DNA of 19,312 nt from Elusimicrobiota bacterium. GTDB taxonomy: Bacteria; Elusimicrobiota; UBA8919. Below are positions 1 through 8,836 of this stretch, piece by piece (position 1 is the stretch's first letter; each line of letters starts with the position of its first letter). The translations under genes were made by a program, and so were the position numbers. Where the stretch lies: the NCBI GenBank assembly GCA_003452965.1, contig DMMW01000063.1, forward strand, positions 27,630 through 46,941, written 5' to 3'. The notes under the pieces were generated by a model. That model saw nothing but the letters and a program-made list of their open reading frames with translations. It searched no databases and was not told the DNA's origin.

Positions 1-24
1 GAATAGATATTTGGGTTGTTAAAA

Positions 25-3000
25 TTATTTTTTAAACGAATATTTTATTGAACTTGAGGGAATGAAGAACAGAGTAGGCCTGTTATTTAATTCATAATCC
101 AAGTCATAAATTGATTTTTCCAATAAATATATACTTAGTAATGTTTCAAATTCTTCTTTTGCTTGTGGGATAAAAGGCATATCCTTGACTGTATCAAGGT
201 ATGATTTTAAAAAAATAGAGCCTGTATATGTATACCATATTATAGCCCACGGTTCTATTCCCTTTAAGTCATCAACTTTATAAGGAAGGTTTTTAGTAAG
301 CGAAATATAAGATGCATATTGGAAGGAAGTAATCATTGTAGATAAATCTCTTATCGGAGATCTTTTCAGCCTTCTTTCACTAAGCGATTTTTTAGAATCT
401 CCTTCAAAGTCGATAATGAAGAAATCATTTCCCGTATAAAGTATATTCGCAAGATTATAATTTCCATGTATTCTTATTTTCATTGATGATATTTTTTTAT
501 TTAATAGTAATTTAAATTTTAAGATTATATCCTTTTTAAAATTTAAAACCTCATTTATTTCATTTTGTGTGCTTTCTTGTTGAAATGGTTGTTTTCTTAT
601 TAAAGTATCAAAGACTTTTTTAGTCAATCCTTGCATGGACTGGTATAGAGAACGTTGGTAAAGCAAAGAAAATGGTTCAGGTGAAAAATTTAAATCATTT
701 TTAGAAGAATAAAGTGCCATATGTAATTCTGCAGTTCTTTTTCCCAATAATTTAATTCTTTCAAGATAATCCCCACCTATTAATTCTTGTACTATAAGTG
801 GAATTTCTTGTTCCGCAGTAGTTAAAAAAGATGATGATAATTCCGGTATTTTCACTATTTCAGTCTTTTTTGCAAGCAATCTTTCATAGTATCTTCCCAG
901 TGAATCAATGGTATATTTCCATGCATCGCCCTGGTTGGGTATGTATTTCTGAAGAATTGCGATAGTCGTTATTTTAGAATCAGACTTTAAATATTTAAAT
1001 GATCCAGCAAAAGAAGGTGTATTAGAAAAATTTGTTTTTTCTGAAAGATATCTGCAGAGTTCAACTTCTGGATTAGGACCTTCGTCTAATTTTCTGTAAA
1101 ATTTTAAATATAAATCATTTCCCAACAGATATGAAGTATTGTTTTTTTCCAATCTGGTTAATTGAGTTTTTTCAGTAAACATTGTTTTTTTCTCTTTAAA
1201 TATTTTTTTAAGATATTTGCCGTGTAGTGAAATAGTTCTTCCATAAATACCTTCAAAAATTGATTTTCTTAAAATAGCCGAAACGATGATTTTAGGTAAT
1301 TCTTCATTATAAGAACCTTCATATAAAATTCCGTTAATGTTATCGCCTTTAAGTGTAGCTATTATTGATTCTGTTTTTTCTTTAGTAATTTTTTCTGATT
1401 CTTCACCTGAAGCATAGCACAAGAAAAGCAAATAAGTTTCGGATAATCCTTCAGTAAATAAAATATCCAAAAAAACAAATTGCGAAGAAAATGATGATTT
1501 ATCAATAGGTATACTTTCCGAAATTCTCAGATTACGGATCATTCTATTTTTACCTTTAAACCATTTACATTTTTCTACATAGTAAGGTAAAATATCCTGC
1601 TCAAGCCTAATCTTTGATTTTTCAAATAATACACGTTTCCAGTTATTATGCACGGTTAGTTCGGGTATTTCGCTTTCGGATATTTTAATTACTTCCTCAT
1701 TTCTTTTTAGAATGAACCAGAAATAATCATAAAATCCCAATGTTAATACATATGGGGTATTTTTGATTGCAGGAAATTTGTTTCTACTGAATATTTCATA
1801 AGGTGTATAATCGGAATATTTAACCATGTCGAGTTCCACTGCCTGAGAGAAACGTGAAAGATTAATTACTACAAGAATGTTTTCATTCTGGTATTGACGA
1901 ATAAATGCGAGTACCTTTGAGTTATTAGAAGGTAAAAATTCTAAAGTTCCCTTGCCAAATGACTTGAATTTCTTTCGCATAGATACGACTCTTTTAATCC
2001 ACCAAAGGAGCGAAGATTGGTTAATTTCACCGTTTTCAACATTAACAGATTCATAATGATATTCAGGGTCAATTATTATCGGCAAATATAATTTTTGCGG
2101 ATTTGCTTTTGAAAAACCGGCATTTTTATCTGAGCTCCATTGCATTGGCGTTCTTACGCCATTTCTATCACCAAGATAAAAGTTATCCCCCATCCCGATT
2201 TCATCGCCGTAGTAAATTATTGGCGTTCCGGGTAGTGAAAAGAGTAAAATATTCATTAATTCAATTTTCCTGCGGTTATTTCCTAACAGCGGAGCGAGAC
2301 GGCGTCTAATACCTAAATTGATTCTTGAATTGGGATCTTTTGCATAGACCCTGTACATATAGTCCCTTTCTTCATCTGTGACCATTTCGAGTGTAAGTTC
2401 ATCATGGTTTCTTAAAAAAAGTGCCCATTGACATATATCAGGAATATTTGGGGTTTGCTCAAAAATATCATAAATTGGAAAACTATCTTCCATCCACATC
2501 GCCATAAACATTCTTGGCATCAAGGGAAAATGAAATGCCATATGGCAAATATCGCCTTTTCCAAAATAAGCAGATGCATCTTCTGGCCATTGATTTGCTT
2601 CGGCGAGTAATAACCTATTTTTATATTTGCTGTCTATATATGATCTTACTTTTCTTAGAAATTCATATGTTTTCGGGAGGTTTTCACAATTTGTGTCATC
2701 TTGTTCATAAAGATAGGGAACTGCGTCTAATCGCATTCCATCAACTCCAAGTTCCATCCAATAATCTATTACACCTAAAATAGCTTTTTGAACGTATTCG
2801 CTGTCATAGTTTAGGTCGGGTTGATGAGAATAAAAACGATGCCAATAATATGCATTTGCCACAGGATCGAAAGTCCAGTTAGAAGTTTCAAAGTCCTTGA
2901 ATATTATTCTTGCATCTTTGTATTTTTCAGGTGTATTACTCCATACATAAAAATTCCTTAAAGCTGAATTTGATTTTGCATGTCTTGATTTCTGGAACCA

Positions 3001-3354
3001 TGAATGTTGGTCTGATGTATGATTCAAAACAAGTTCAGTGATGACTTTAATACCTTCTTCGTGTGCTTTTTTTAAAAATTCTTTAAAATCCCGCAATGTC
3101 CCATAATTTGGATGAATACTAAAATAATCTGAAATGTCATAACCATCATCTTTCAACGGCGAAGGATAAAACGGCAAAATCCATATAGCTGTGATACCCA
3201 GATTCTTAAGATAACCGAGTTTTTCTGTTAATCCATTAAAATCACCGATGCCATCACCGTTGCTATCATAGAACGATTTAACATGTGTTTCGTAAATAAT
3301 GGCTTCTTTATACCACAAGGGTTCATCTTCAAAATAATTCTTCTTTATTTTCAT
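25..3354 (-). CDS. treS: Trehalose synthase (maltose alpha-D-glucosyltransferase) fused to maltokinase-like domain
   Basis: TreS interconverts trehalose and maltose; the maltokinase part of such fusions makes maltose 1-phosphate for GlgE-type glucan synthesis. The GH13 barrel occupies about residues 10-550: ELVLNHTS near 107-114, nucleophile Asp210 in DGMRLDAVPY, acid/base Glu252 in LLAEANQ, and Asp318 in RNHDE. The APH-like kinase domain fills about 600-1109. Its metal site IIDFEGD (Asp982) and the following LSERRLKRSPIRD are family-like, but the catalytic loop reads HGNYN (963-967) where maltokinases I know have HGDYH, so phosphotransfer may be lost. I chose ATG at 3354, preceded by AAGGA about 10 nt upstream, over an in-frame start at 3396 that lies against the terminator hairpin. 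The length, 1109 aa, is normal for the fusion. It probably has its own promoter (3380-3408). Cytoplasmic. The TreS call is very sure; kinase activity is doubtful. Confidence 0.95.
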   Translation of the reverse strand: MKIKKNYFEDEPLWYKEAIIYETHVKSFYDSNGDGIGDFNGLTEKLGYLKNLGITAIWILPFYPSPLKDDGYDISDYFSIHPNYGTLRDFKEFLKKAHEEGIKVITELVLNHTSDQHSWFQKSRHAKSNSALRNFYVWSNTPEKYKDARIIFKDFETSNWTFDPVANAYYWHRFYSHQPDLNYDSEYVQKAILGVIDYWMELGVDGMRLDAVPYLYEQDDTNCENLPKTYEFLRKVRSYIDSKYKNRLLLAEANQWPEDASAYFGKGDICHMAFHFPLMPRMFMAMWMEDSFPIYDIFEQTPNIPDICQWALFLRNHDELTLEMVTDEERDYMYRVYAKDPNSRINLGIRRRLAPLLGNNRRKIELMNILLFSLPGTPIIYYGDEIGMGDNFYLGDRNGVRTPMQWSSDKNAGFSKANPQKLYLPIIIDPEYHYESVNVENGEINQSSLLWWIKRVVSMRKKFKSFGKGTLEFLPSNNSKVLAFIRQYQNENILVVINLSRFSQAVELDMVKYSDYTPYEIFSRNKFPAIKNTPYVLTLGFYDYFWFILKRNEEVIKISESEIPELTVHNNWKRVLFEKSKIRLEQDILPYYVEKCKWFKGKNRMIRNLRISESIPIDKSSFSSQFVFLDILFTEGLSETYLLFLCYASGEESEKITKEKTESIIATLKGDNINGILYEGSYNEELPKIIVSAILRKSIFEGIYGRTISLHGKYLKKIFKEKKTMFTEKTQLTRLEKNNTSYLLGNDLYLKFYRKLDEGPNPEVELCRYLSEKTNFSNTPSFAGSFKYLKSDSKITTIAILQKYIPNQGDAWKYTIDSLGRYYERLLAKKTEIVKIPELSSSFLTTAEQEIPLIVQELIGGDYLERIKLLGKRTAELHMALYSSKNDLNFSPEPFSLLYQRSLYQSMQGLTKKVFDTLIRKQPFQQESTQNEINEVLNFKKDIILKFKLLLNKKISSMKIRIHGNYNLANILYTGNDFFIIDFEGDSKKSLSERRLKRSPIRDLSTMITSFQYASYISLTKNLPYKVDDLKGIEPWAIIWYTYTGSIFLKSYLDTVKDMPFIPQAKEEFETLLSIYLLEKSIYDLDYELNNRPTLFFIPSSSIKYSFKK

Positions 3355-3379
3355 TATAACATATTCCTTAGATACCTTA

Positions 3380-3408
3380 ATTTTATTTAAAAACAACTAA
3401 AAAAGCAA
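3380..3408 (-). promoter_or_regulatory. Candidate sigma70 promoter for treS
   Basis: On the minus strand TTGCTT (3403-3408) is followed after 17 nt by TAAAAT (3380-3385), which would start transcription near 3373, about 20 nt before the treS ATG. The -35 box lies inside the 3' arm of the upstream terminator hairpin. AT-rich background makes chance matches common, so this is tentative; it is supported by the strong terminator that would otherwise leave treS untranscribed. Confidence 0.4.
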
Positions 3409-3434
3409 GGATTTTATGAAATCCTTGCTTTTTT
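3399..3434 (-). terminator. Rho-independent terminator after the CsgG-like gene
   Basis: Perfect inverted repeat with 16-bp arms (3399-3414 and 3419-3434) and a 4-nt loop; the core is GCAAGGATTT, flanked by six A on one side and six T on the other. It lies 22 nt past the stop of the CsgG-like gene and ends its transcript; the symmetrical A/T tracts would let it work on both strands. Confidence 0.85.
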
Positions 3435-3456
3435 AGAATGAATGAATCTCCATGGG

Positions 3457-4863
3457 TTAAAAATATATACCTAAAGTAGCGGTTAAACCGCCTAAGTCAA
3501 TATCGCGCCATAATGTATTGGTCGGAATTTTAGAATATTTCATACATAACCCGGCATGTTGTCCGTTAAAACCGATAAAAAATTGTTGACCATTAAATGT
3601 TTCGCTTATGGTTGGGTGTACATTTTTATTAATAGTTACAGTTTTTTCAGTTTTTATATTGCCTATCCCGAATCCTAAATATCCATATGAAAGGGAGGCA
3701 TTATCTGATTTGCCTCTAATTATTAATGAAAACCAATTGGGAGTCATATCAATCTCAGTATCAGTTTTTGTTGTAGTGATAGTTGTTCCGCTATAAACAC
3801 GGTCAGTTTTTTCGCCTGTATTATTATATTTTTCATAATCGAATTGTATACCTAATCGTGATATCCATAAAGTCGCGGCACCCCCGTAGATAAAACCTAA
3901 GCCAAAATCTTCTGATAATTTACTATCAAGCAGATAGAATATTCCGCCTTTAATTCCAATGTTAATATTTGTTGATTTTCTTTTAGAAACTTTTGGTTCT
4001 TCTTTTTTGGATTCTTCTGCTTTTTTTGTCGTTTCCATAGGTTTAGAAGGTTCGATTTGTTTAACTGGTTCTACAACAGGCTCCGGTTTTTTATCAGGAA
4101 CTTGAGTTTGATATTTATCACGATTTACGGTTTCACCCATTAATAATTTAGCAATATCTTCTATCATAGGAGGTATATCATCTTCACTTTTTCCGGTTAA
4201 GCTTTCAGCTTTTTCAACGGAACCTGTCTTAATATCAATTAATCTTGTATTTATCGTATATTTACTTCCTATTCTGGATACGCTACCTACAATAAGTTTG
4301 CCTGCACCTGAAAGTTTTCCTATTTGTACTGCTGTTTCGCTATCAACAATACCGCTTAATTGCAGTTTCTGTTCTTCTAATAGTTTAACTAAAAAGTTTC
4401 TTTCAACAACATCAAATTTTTTAGTATTGAAAAGGATAGTTCTTAAAGTGTCTGAAACGGACAGTCCTAATGAATTTTCCTTCACATCTCTACCCATGCT
4501 CTCAAAATCCATAACTGCAACTTTGGTTTTTCCGGTAATTTCTTCTTTTTGAACTGGTGCTGCCGGTGCCGGGTTAGGTAGCGGTGCTGATGCGGGTGCA
4601 GGTGCAGTAACAGGTGTTGATGGTATTTTTGCAGGTTCTTCTTTTTGCAACGGTGTTGTTTCATTTTGTACGGGTTGCCCTGTTGTTGTTTTTTCAGTAT
4701 CTGTTTTCTGAGGCACTACCGATTTATCAGTACTTTCATTTTTTTGAGTTGCTGCAGATTCTACAGGATTAGATGTTTCAGTGGCAGTCTGTGCAAAAAT
4801 AATACCGATACTCAATCCAAAAACAAAAAAAACAAGAAAAAACCTTACAAATCTTGAAACCAT
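3457..4863 (-). CDS. CsgG/LpoB-like domain protein with C-terminal outer-membrane beta-barrel-type domain
   Basis: Secreted envelope protein of unknown role. Residues 1-24 form a signal peptide (basic VSRFVR, hydrophobic core, cleavage after IIFA before Gln25; there is no lipobox Cys). A Pro/Thr/Ala/Lys-rich linker runs to about 105. Residues about 110-245 resemble the CsgG/LpoB/FlgO-type fold: KVAVMDFES, then a KKFDVVERNFLVKLLEEQ helix and LIVGSVSRIGSKYTINTRLIDIKTG. A second Pro/Lys/Glu linker follows (about 248-298), then a region of alternating beta-strand character ending in TATLGIYF, with a terminal Phe typical of outer-membrane barrels. I chose ATG at 4863 because GGGGG then lies 7 nt upstream; ATG at 4869 would be too close to it. 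It has its own promoter and terminator, so it is probably a single-gene unit. In other CsgG-domain proteins the domain binds envelope partners or forms a secretion pore; which applies here cannot be told. Confidence 0.8.
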   Translation of the reverse strand: MVSRFVRFFLVFFVFGLSIGIIFAQTATETSNPVESAATQKNESTDKSVVPQKTDTEKTTTGQPVQNETTPLQKEEPAKIPSTPVTAPAPASAPLPNPAPAAPVQKEEITGKTKVAVMDFESMGRDVKENSLGLSVSDTLRTILFNTKKFDVVERNFLVKLLEEQKLQLSGIVDSETAVQIGKLSGAGKLIVGSVSRIGSKYTINTRLIDIKTGSVEKAESLTGKSEDDIPPMIEDIAKLLMGETVNRDKYQTQVPDKKPEPVVEPVKQIEPSKPMETTKKAEESKKEEPKVSKRKSTNINIGIKGGIFYLLDSKLSEDFGLGFIYGGAATLWISRLGIQFDYEKYNNTGEKTDRVYSGTTITTTKTDTEIDMTPNWFSLIIRGKSDNASLSYGYLGFGIGNIKTEKTVTINKNVHPTISETFNGQQFFIGFNGQHAGLCMKYSKIPTNTLWRDIDLGGLTATLGIYF

Positions 4864-4918
4864 AAACATTCCCCCTAATTACTTCTTATATTTCTAACCG
4901 TTTACGTTTTTCCTCTAC

Positions 4919-4946
4919 ATTTTATCTATTATTAATAAAATTGCAA
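4919..4946 (-). promoter_or_regulatory. Candidate sigma70 promoter for the CsgG-like gene
   Basis: Minus strand TTGCAA (4941-4946), a 16-nt spacer and TAAAAT (4919-4924), placing the start site near 4912 and giving a leader of about 50 nt ending in the GGGGG ribosome-binding site. It lies in the 94-nt gap after trpF, where no terminator hairpin is visible, so read-through from trpF is also possible. Confidence 0.45.
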
Positions 4947-4963
4947 TAAATAAAATACCATCC

Positions 4964-5629
4964 TTAAATTTTCCTTACCGCTTTGATAAATGCAAGCATT
5001 TTATCATAATCTTTACGGGTAGGAGTGCGTTCTATTCCGGAACAGACATCAACGGCATACGGCTCTACTTTTCCTATTGCTGCGGTAATATTATCGGGGT
5101 TTAAGCCGCCGGATAAAAATACCGATTTTCCGAGCTTTTTAATTTCTATTGCTAAATCCCAATTAAAAACTTCACCTGTCCCACCTGGAATATTTTCAAC
5201 AAAAGTATCAAGCAAATAATAATCAACATTTTTAAAATTGTTGATGTTTTCTATAACATAGTCATTACATATTCTGAATGCCTTTATAATTTGAGTTCTA
5301 TTTTCCCATAGCGTATCTGGAGGAACCGATTCGGATATTTTATTTTTTAACTCATCACAATATTCAGGCGATTCATTGCCATGAAGCTGAACTAATTTTA
5401 GTTGTAACTTTTTAACTGTCTTTAATACGAAACTTATTTCTTCATCCACAAATATACCTACCGATTTTACAAATTCCGGCAATTTTGTCGTAATTCTTTT
5501 TGCCATATCAATGGATATCTTGCGAGGACTGTTTTTATAGAAGTTTAATCCTATAAAATCAACGCCAGCATTAGATGCCCATAAGGCATCTTTTTCATTA
5601 GTAATTCCGCAGATTTTTATTCTAGTCAT
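4964..5629 (-). CDS. trpF: Phosphoribosylanthranilate isomerase
   Basis: Third step of tryptophan synthesis: Amadori rearrangement of N-(5-phosphoribosyl)anthranilate to CdRP. The N-terminus RIKICGIT carries the catalytic base Cys7; Asp141 in YYLLDTF is the expected general acid; the phosphate-binding parts are GGTGEVFNW, LSGGLNPDNI and AVDVCSGIE. At 221 aa it is slightly longer than usual (about 200-210); the extra residues seem to lie around 98-113 (ISESVPPDTLWENRT). Last gene of the trp operon, starting 9 nt after the trpB2 stop. No good Shine-Dalgarno is visible, so translation may depend on coupling to trpB2. Confidence 0.95.
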   Translation of the reverse strand: MTRIKICGITNEKDALWASNAGVDFIGLNFYKNSPRKISIDMAKRITTKLPEFVKSVGIFVDEEISFVLKTVKKLQLKLVQLHGNESPEYCDELKNKISESVPPDTLWENRTQIIKAFRICNDYVIENINNFKNVDYYLLDTFVENIPGGTGEVFNWDLAIEIKKLGKSVFLSGGLNPDNITAAIGKVEPYAVDVCSGIERTPTRKDYDKMLAFIKAVRKI

Positions 5630-5638
5630 TAAAATTGA

Positions 5639-6991
5639 TTAAATTTCCGGTAGCTCGCTAAGTGCTTCTTTAATTTTTTCTTCAGGAAGCTCATAATCTT
5701 CAAGCTGACCTGAAATATATTTATCGTATGCAGATAAATCAAAATGACCATGTCCAGAAAAATTCATTACGATACATTTTTCTTCTTTTTTTTCACGGCA
5801 TTTAATTGCTTCATCAATTGCACATTTTATAGCATGAGCGGTTTCAGGAGCAGGTAATATACCTTCAGTTCTTGCAAAAGTTACGGCTGCTTCGAAAACA
5901 GGATTCTGCGGGTATGCAACAGCTTCTATAATTTTTTTATTTAAAAGCAACGATACAAGAGGTGCAGCACCGTGATATCTAAGCCCACCTGCATGAATAG
6001 CTGGTGGAATAAAAGAATGACCGAGAGTATACATCATCATTAAAGGCGTGAATTTCGCTACATCGCCATGGTCGTATCTAAAAGGACCTTTTGTGAGTGT
6101 AGGACAGGATGTCGGTTCAACGGCAATTATTTTTATATCCTTACCTTTGATTTTTTCGGGAATAAAAGGAAAAGTAAAACCACCGAAATTACTTCCACCG
6201 CCTACACAGCCGATTAAGATGTCAGGTTTTTCATCGGCAATTTTAAGTTGTTTCTGTGTTTCAAGACCGACTATCGTTTGGTGCAATATAACATGATTCA
6301 ATACACTTCCGAGTGAATACTTTGTATCGTCATGTGTTGCGGCATCCTCAACCGCTTCGCTTATTGCTATACCTAATGAACCCGGCGAATTCGGATCATT
6401 TTTAAGAACCGCTCTGCCTGAATTTGTTAAGTTGGTAGGCGATGCGAAGACTTTTGCACCGTATGTCTGCATTAGGAATTTTCTATATGGTTTTTGGTCA
6501 TAAGAAACTTTTACCATGTATACAGTACATTCCAAATCAAAAAAATTACATGCAAGCGACAGTGCGCTTCCCCATTGTCCGGCACCGGTCTCGGTTGCTA
6601 ATCTTTTTACCCCTTCCTTTTTATTATAATATGCTTGGGCTATCGCAGTGTTGGGTTTGTGACTCCCTGCAGGTGAAACGGATTCGTTCTTAAAATAAAT
6701 TCTTGCAGGTGTCTTAAGATATTTTTCAAGCCGTTTTGCTCTATGTAAAGGTGATGGTCTCCATAATTTATATATATCGAGTAGTTCATCAGGAATTTCA
6801 ATCCATCTTTCTTGTGAGACCTCCTGCTTAATTAATTCCATTGGAAATATGGGTGCCAAATCCTGAGGTCCTATCGGTTGTTTAGTTTTGGGATTAATAG
6901 GCGGAGCTAATGGTTCGGGCAGGTCTGCTTGAATATTATACCATTTTTGAGGCAACTCTTTCTCAGATAAAACAATCTTTGTATCTTCCAT
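5639..6991 (-). CDS. trpB2: Tryptophan synthase beta chain, TrpB2 type
   Basis: PLP enzyme joining indole and serine to form tryptophan. At 450 aa it has the longer TrpB2 N-terminus. The PLP lysine is Lys112 in AGSHKPNTA; Glu134 lies in ETGAGQWG, where Trp140 replaces the His of classical TrpB1 (AETGAGQHG), a TrpB2 hallmark. The PLP-phosphate loop is CVGGGSNFGG. A very strong ribosome-binding site, AAAGGAGG, overlaps the trpC stop codon and lies 8 nt before the ATG, so translation is coupled. No trpA partner is encoded here. TrpB2 proteins generally associate weakly or not at all with TrpA and can use free indole, so either TrpA is encoded elsewhere or the enzyme acts alone, for example in indole salvage. 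The family call is very sure; the pathway role is open. Confidence 0.95.
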   Translation of the reverse strand: MEDTKIVLSEKELPQKWYNIQADLPEPLAPPINPKTKQPIGPQDLAPIFPMELIKQEVSQERWIEIPDELLDIYKLWRPSPLHRAKRLEKYLKTPARIYFKNESVSPAGSHKPNTAIAQAYYNKKEGVKRLATETGAGQWGSALSLACNFFDLECTVYMVKVSYDQKPYRKFLMQTYGAKVFASPTNLTNSGRAVLKNDPNSPGSLGIAISEAVEDAATHDDTKYSLGSVLNHVILHQTIVGLETQKQLKIADEKPDILIGCVGGGSNFGGFTFPFIPEKIKGKDIKIIAVEPTSCPTLTKGPFRYDHGDVAKFTPLMMMYTLGHSFIPPAIHAGGLRYHGAAPLVSLLLNKKIIEAVAYPQNPVFEAAVTFARTEGILPAPETAHAIKCAIDEAIKCREKKEEKCIVMNFSGHGHFDLSAYDKYISGQLEDYELPEEKIKEALSELPEI

Positions 6992-7005
6992 ACCGACATC
7001 CTCCT

Positions 7006-7794
7006 TTAATCGGCCGATAGGAGCTTTTCAACCGATTTTTTTATATTTTTAGATTCCATAAAATGTTGTCCGACCAGAACAGCATTTATACCTGCGTTTT
7101 TCAATAAAGTGACATCATCTTTTGTTTTTATTCCGCTTTCAGAAACAACAATCTTATTTTCCGGAATCTCCGGCTTAAGTTTTATGGTGGTATTTAAATC
7201 AACAGAAAAGTCAAAAAGATTTCTATTGTTTATCCCTATTATTTCGGCATTGCTTTCAAGGGCAATATTTAAATCTTCTTTAGAATGAACTTCAACTATA
7301 CATGAAAGATTTAATTGTTTTGAAATTTTCAAAAATTTATTTATTTTTCCTTTATCTAGTATTGAGACTATTAAAAGTATTGCGTCGGCTCCGTAATATC
7401 TTGATTCATAAATCTGATACTCATCTATAATAAAATCCTTTCGTAGAATCGGTAATGAACTATTTTCCTTAACTACGTTTAAGTAGGAAATATTACCCTG
7501 AAAATATTTTTTTTCTGTTAAAACGGATATTGCATCAACAACAGATTGGTTATATTGTTCCGCTATATTTTTAACATCAAAATTATCAGAGATAATACCA
7601 GCTGATGGAGATGCTCTTTTTATTTCTGCGATTAAATTCAAACGGTTAGGTTTAGAAATTGCCGATTTAAAATCTTTTACCGGTTTAAGCCCGGGAATTT
7701 TACTAATTATTTTATTTAAAAGCAGATTTTCTTTGTTTTTTAAAATCTCGGATTTCTTATATTCAACAATTTTATTTAAAAAATTATTTTCCAC
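7006..7794 (-). CDS. trpC: Indole-3-glycerol-phosphate synthase
   Basis: Closes CdRP to indole-3-glycerol phosphate. TIM-barrel enzyme of 262 aa, the usual length for the monofunctional form. Diagnostic segments: LIAEIKRASPSAG (Glu57, Lys59), LRKDFIIDEYQIYESRYYGADA, IGINNRNL and VVSESGIKT. The start is GTG at 7794 and overlaps the trpD coding end by 11 nt; no strong Shine-Dalgarno is seen, pointing to translational coupling. It is followed with almost no gap by trpB2. Confidence 0.96.
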   Translation of the reverse strand: MENNFLNKIVEYKKSEILKNKENLLLNKIISKIPGLKPVKDFKSAISKPNRLNLIAEIKRASPSAGIISDNFDVKNIAEQYNQSVVDAISVLTEKKYFQGNISYLNVVKENSSLPILRKDFIIDEYQIYESRYYGADAILLIVSILDKGKINKFLKISKQLNLSCIVEVHSKEDLNIALESNAEIIGINNRNLFDFSVDLNTTIKLKPEIPENKIVVSESGIKTKDDVTLLKNAGINAVLVGQHFMESKNIKKSVEKLLSAD

Positions 7795-8836
7795 AATTAT
7801 TTTTTAATTCTTCAAATTTTTTCAACGCTTTCCCGATATCTATAGTTTTCCCTGCAATCTCAATCCCTTCTTTTATATTCTTGGATTTTCCGGCTGCAGT
7901 TAATGCCGCACCGGCGTTTATAAGTACAATATCGCGTTTAGGTCCTTTTTCACCCGTAAGTATTTCCATTATTATTTTTGCATTTTCTTTTGCATCGCCG
8001 CCTGCAATAGATTCCGGTTTGGCTTTTTTTAAACCAAAATCTTCAGGTTTTATTTCATATGTTTTAATTATATTGTTTTTTAATTCTGATACTTGTGTCT
8101 TACCGGTAATTGATATTTCATCAATAGCATCTATTCCATGAACCACAAATGCACTCTTTGAACCTAGATTTTTTAAAACATAGGCAAGTGTTTCAGTTAA
8201 ATCAGGTGAGTAAACGCCTAAGACCTGTGCGTTGGCATTAGCTGGATTGGTCAGTGGTCCCAAAACATTGAAAACAGTTCTTATACCTATTTGTCTTCTC
8301 GGACCAATTGCATATTTCATTGCAGAATGAAGCAAGGGAGCGTATAAAAAACCGATTCCGATTTTATTTATGCATTCAGCAACCTTTTCAGGACTTAATT
8401 CCAAATTGATGCCTAATTCTTCAAGTACATCAGCGCTTCCACATTTAGACGTAACTGCACGATTACCATGTTTTGCAACCACAACACCTGCACCTGCAAC
8501 GACAAATGCCGTTGCCGTAGATACATTAAATGTTTTTGTTTTATCACCGCCGGTACCACAGGTGTCAACTATAGTTTCCCAGTCAATATTAATTTCATCT
8601 CTATCAATATCAATAGCATGTTTTTTTATATTTATCTTAGTGGAATGTTCGCGCATTACTTTTGCAAATCCGGTAATCTCGTCAATTGTCTCACCTTTCA
8701 TTCTTAGTGCGGTAATAAATGATGCAATCTGAGATTCAGTTGCCTGGCCGGTCATAATTTCCGTCATTACATCAATGGATTCTTTCTCAGATAAATTTTC
8801 TTGTTGAACAATTTTTGATATGGTTTCTTTTATCAT
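7784..8836 (-). CDS. trpD: Anthranilate phosphoribosyltransferase
   Basis: Transfers the phosphoribosyl group of PRPP to anthranilate, the second step of tryptophan synthesis. The PRPP/Mg loop is DTCGTGGDKTKTFNVST (GTGGD at 94-98), followed by VVAKHGNRAVTSKCGSADVLEELG, the typical anthranilate-binding region; GPRRQIGIRTVFNVLGPLTNPA is also diagnostic. At 350 aa it is of normal length, with the N-terminal helical domain (ESQIASFITALRMKGET) intact. Its ATG overlaps the trpG stop by 4 nt (ATGA) and its end overlaps trpC by 11 nt, so the three are one translation-coupled unit. Confidence 0.97.
   Translation of the reverse strand: MIKETISKIVQQENLSEKESIDVMTEIMTGQATESQIASFITALRMKGETIDEITGFAKVMREHSTKINIKKHAIDIDRDEINIDWETIVDTCGTGGDKTKTFNVSTATAFVVAGAGVVVAKHGNRAVTSKCGSADVLEELGINLELSPEKVAECINKIGIGFLYAPLLHSAMKYAIGPRRQIGIRTVFNVLGPLTNPANANAQVLGVYSPDLTETLAYVLKNLGSKSAFVVHGIDAIDEISITGKTQVSELKNNIIKTYEIKPEDFGLKKAKPESIAGGDAKENAKIIMEILTGEKGPKRDIVLINAGAALTAAGKSKNIKEGIEIAGKTIDIGKALKKFEELKNNCGK

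Noticed and set aside
4482..4664. His/Lys-rich 60-residue reading frame on the minus strand
   Set aside because: Frame-shifted shadow of the Pro/Ala-rich linker of the CsgG-like gene; low complexity and no start signal.
8370..8732. 120-residue open frame on the plus strand opposite trpD
   Set aside because: Antisense shadow of a well-supported enzyme gene; no ribosome-binding site and no recognisable domain.
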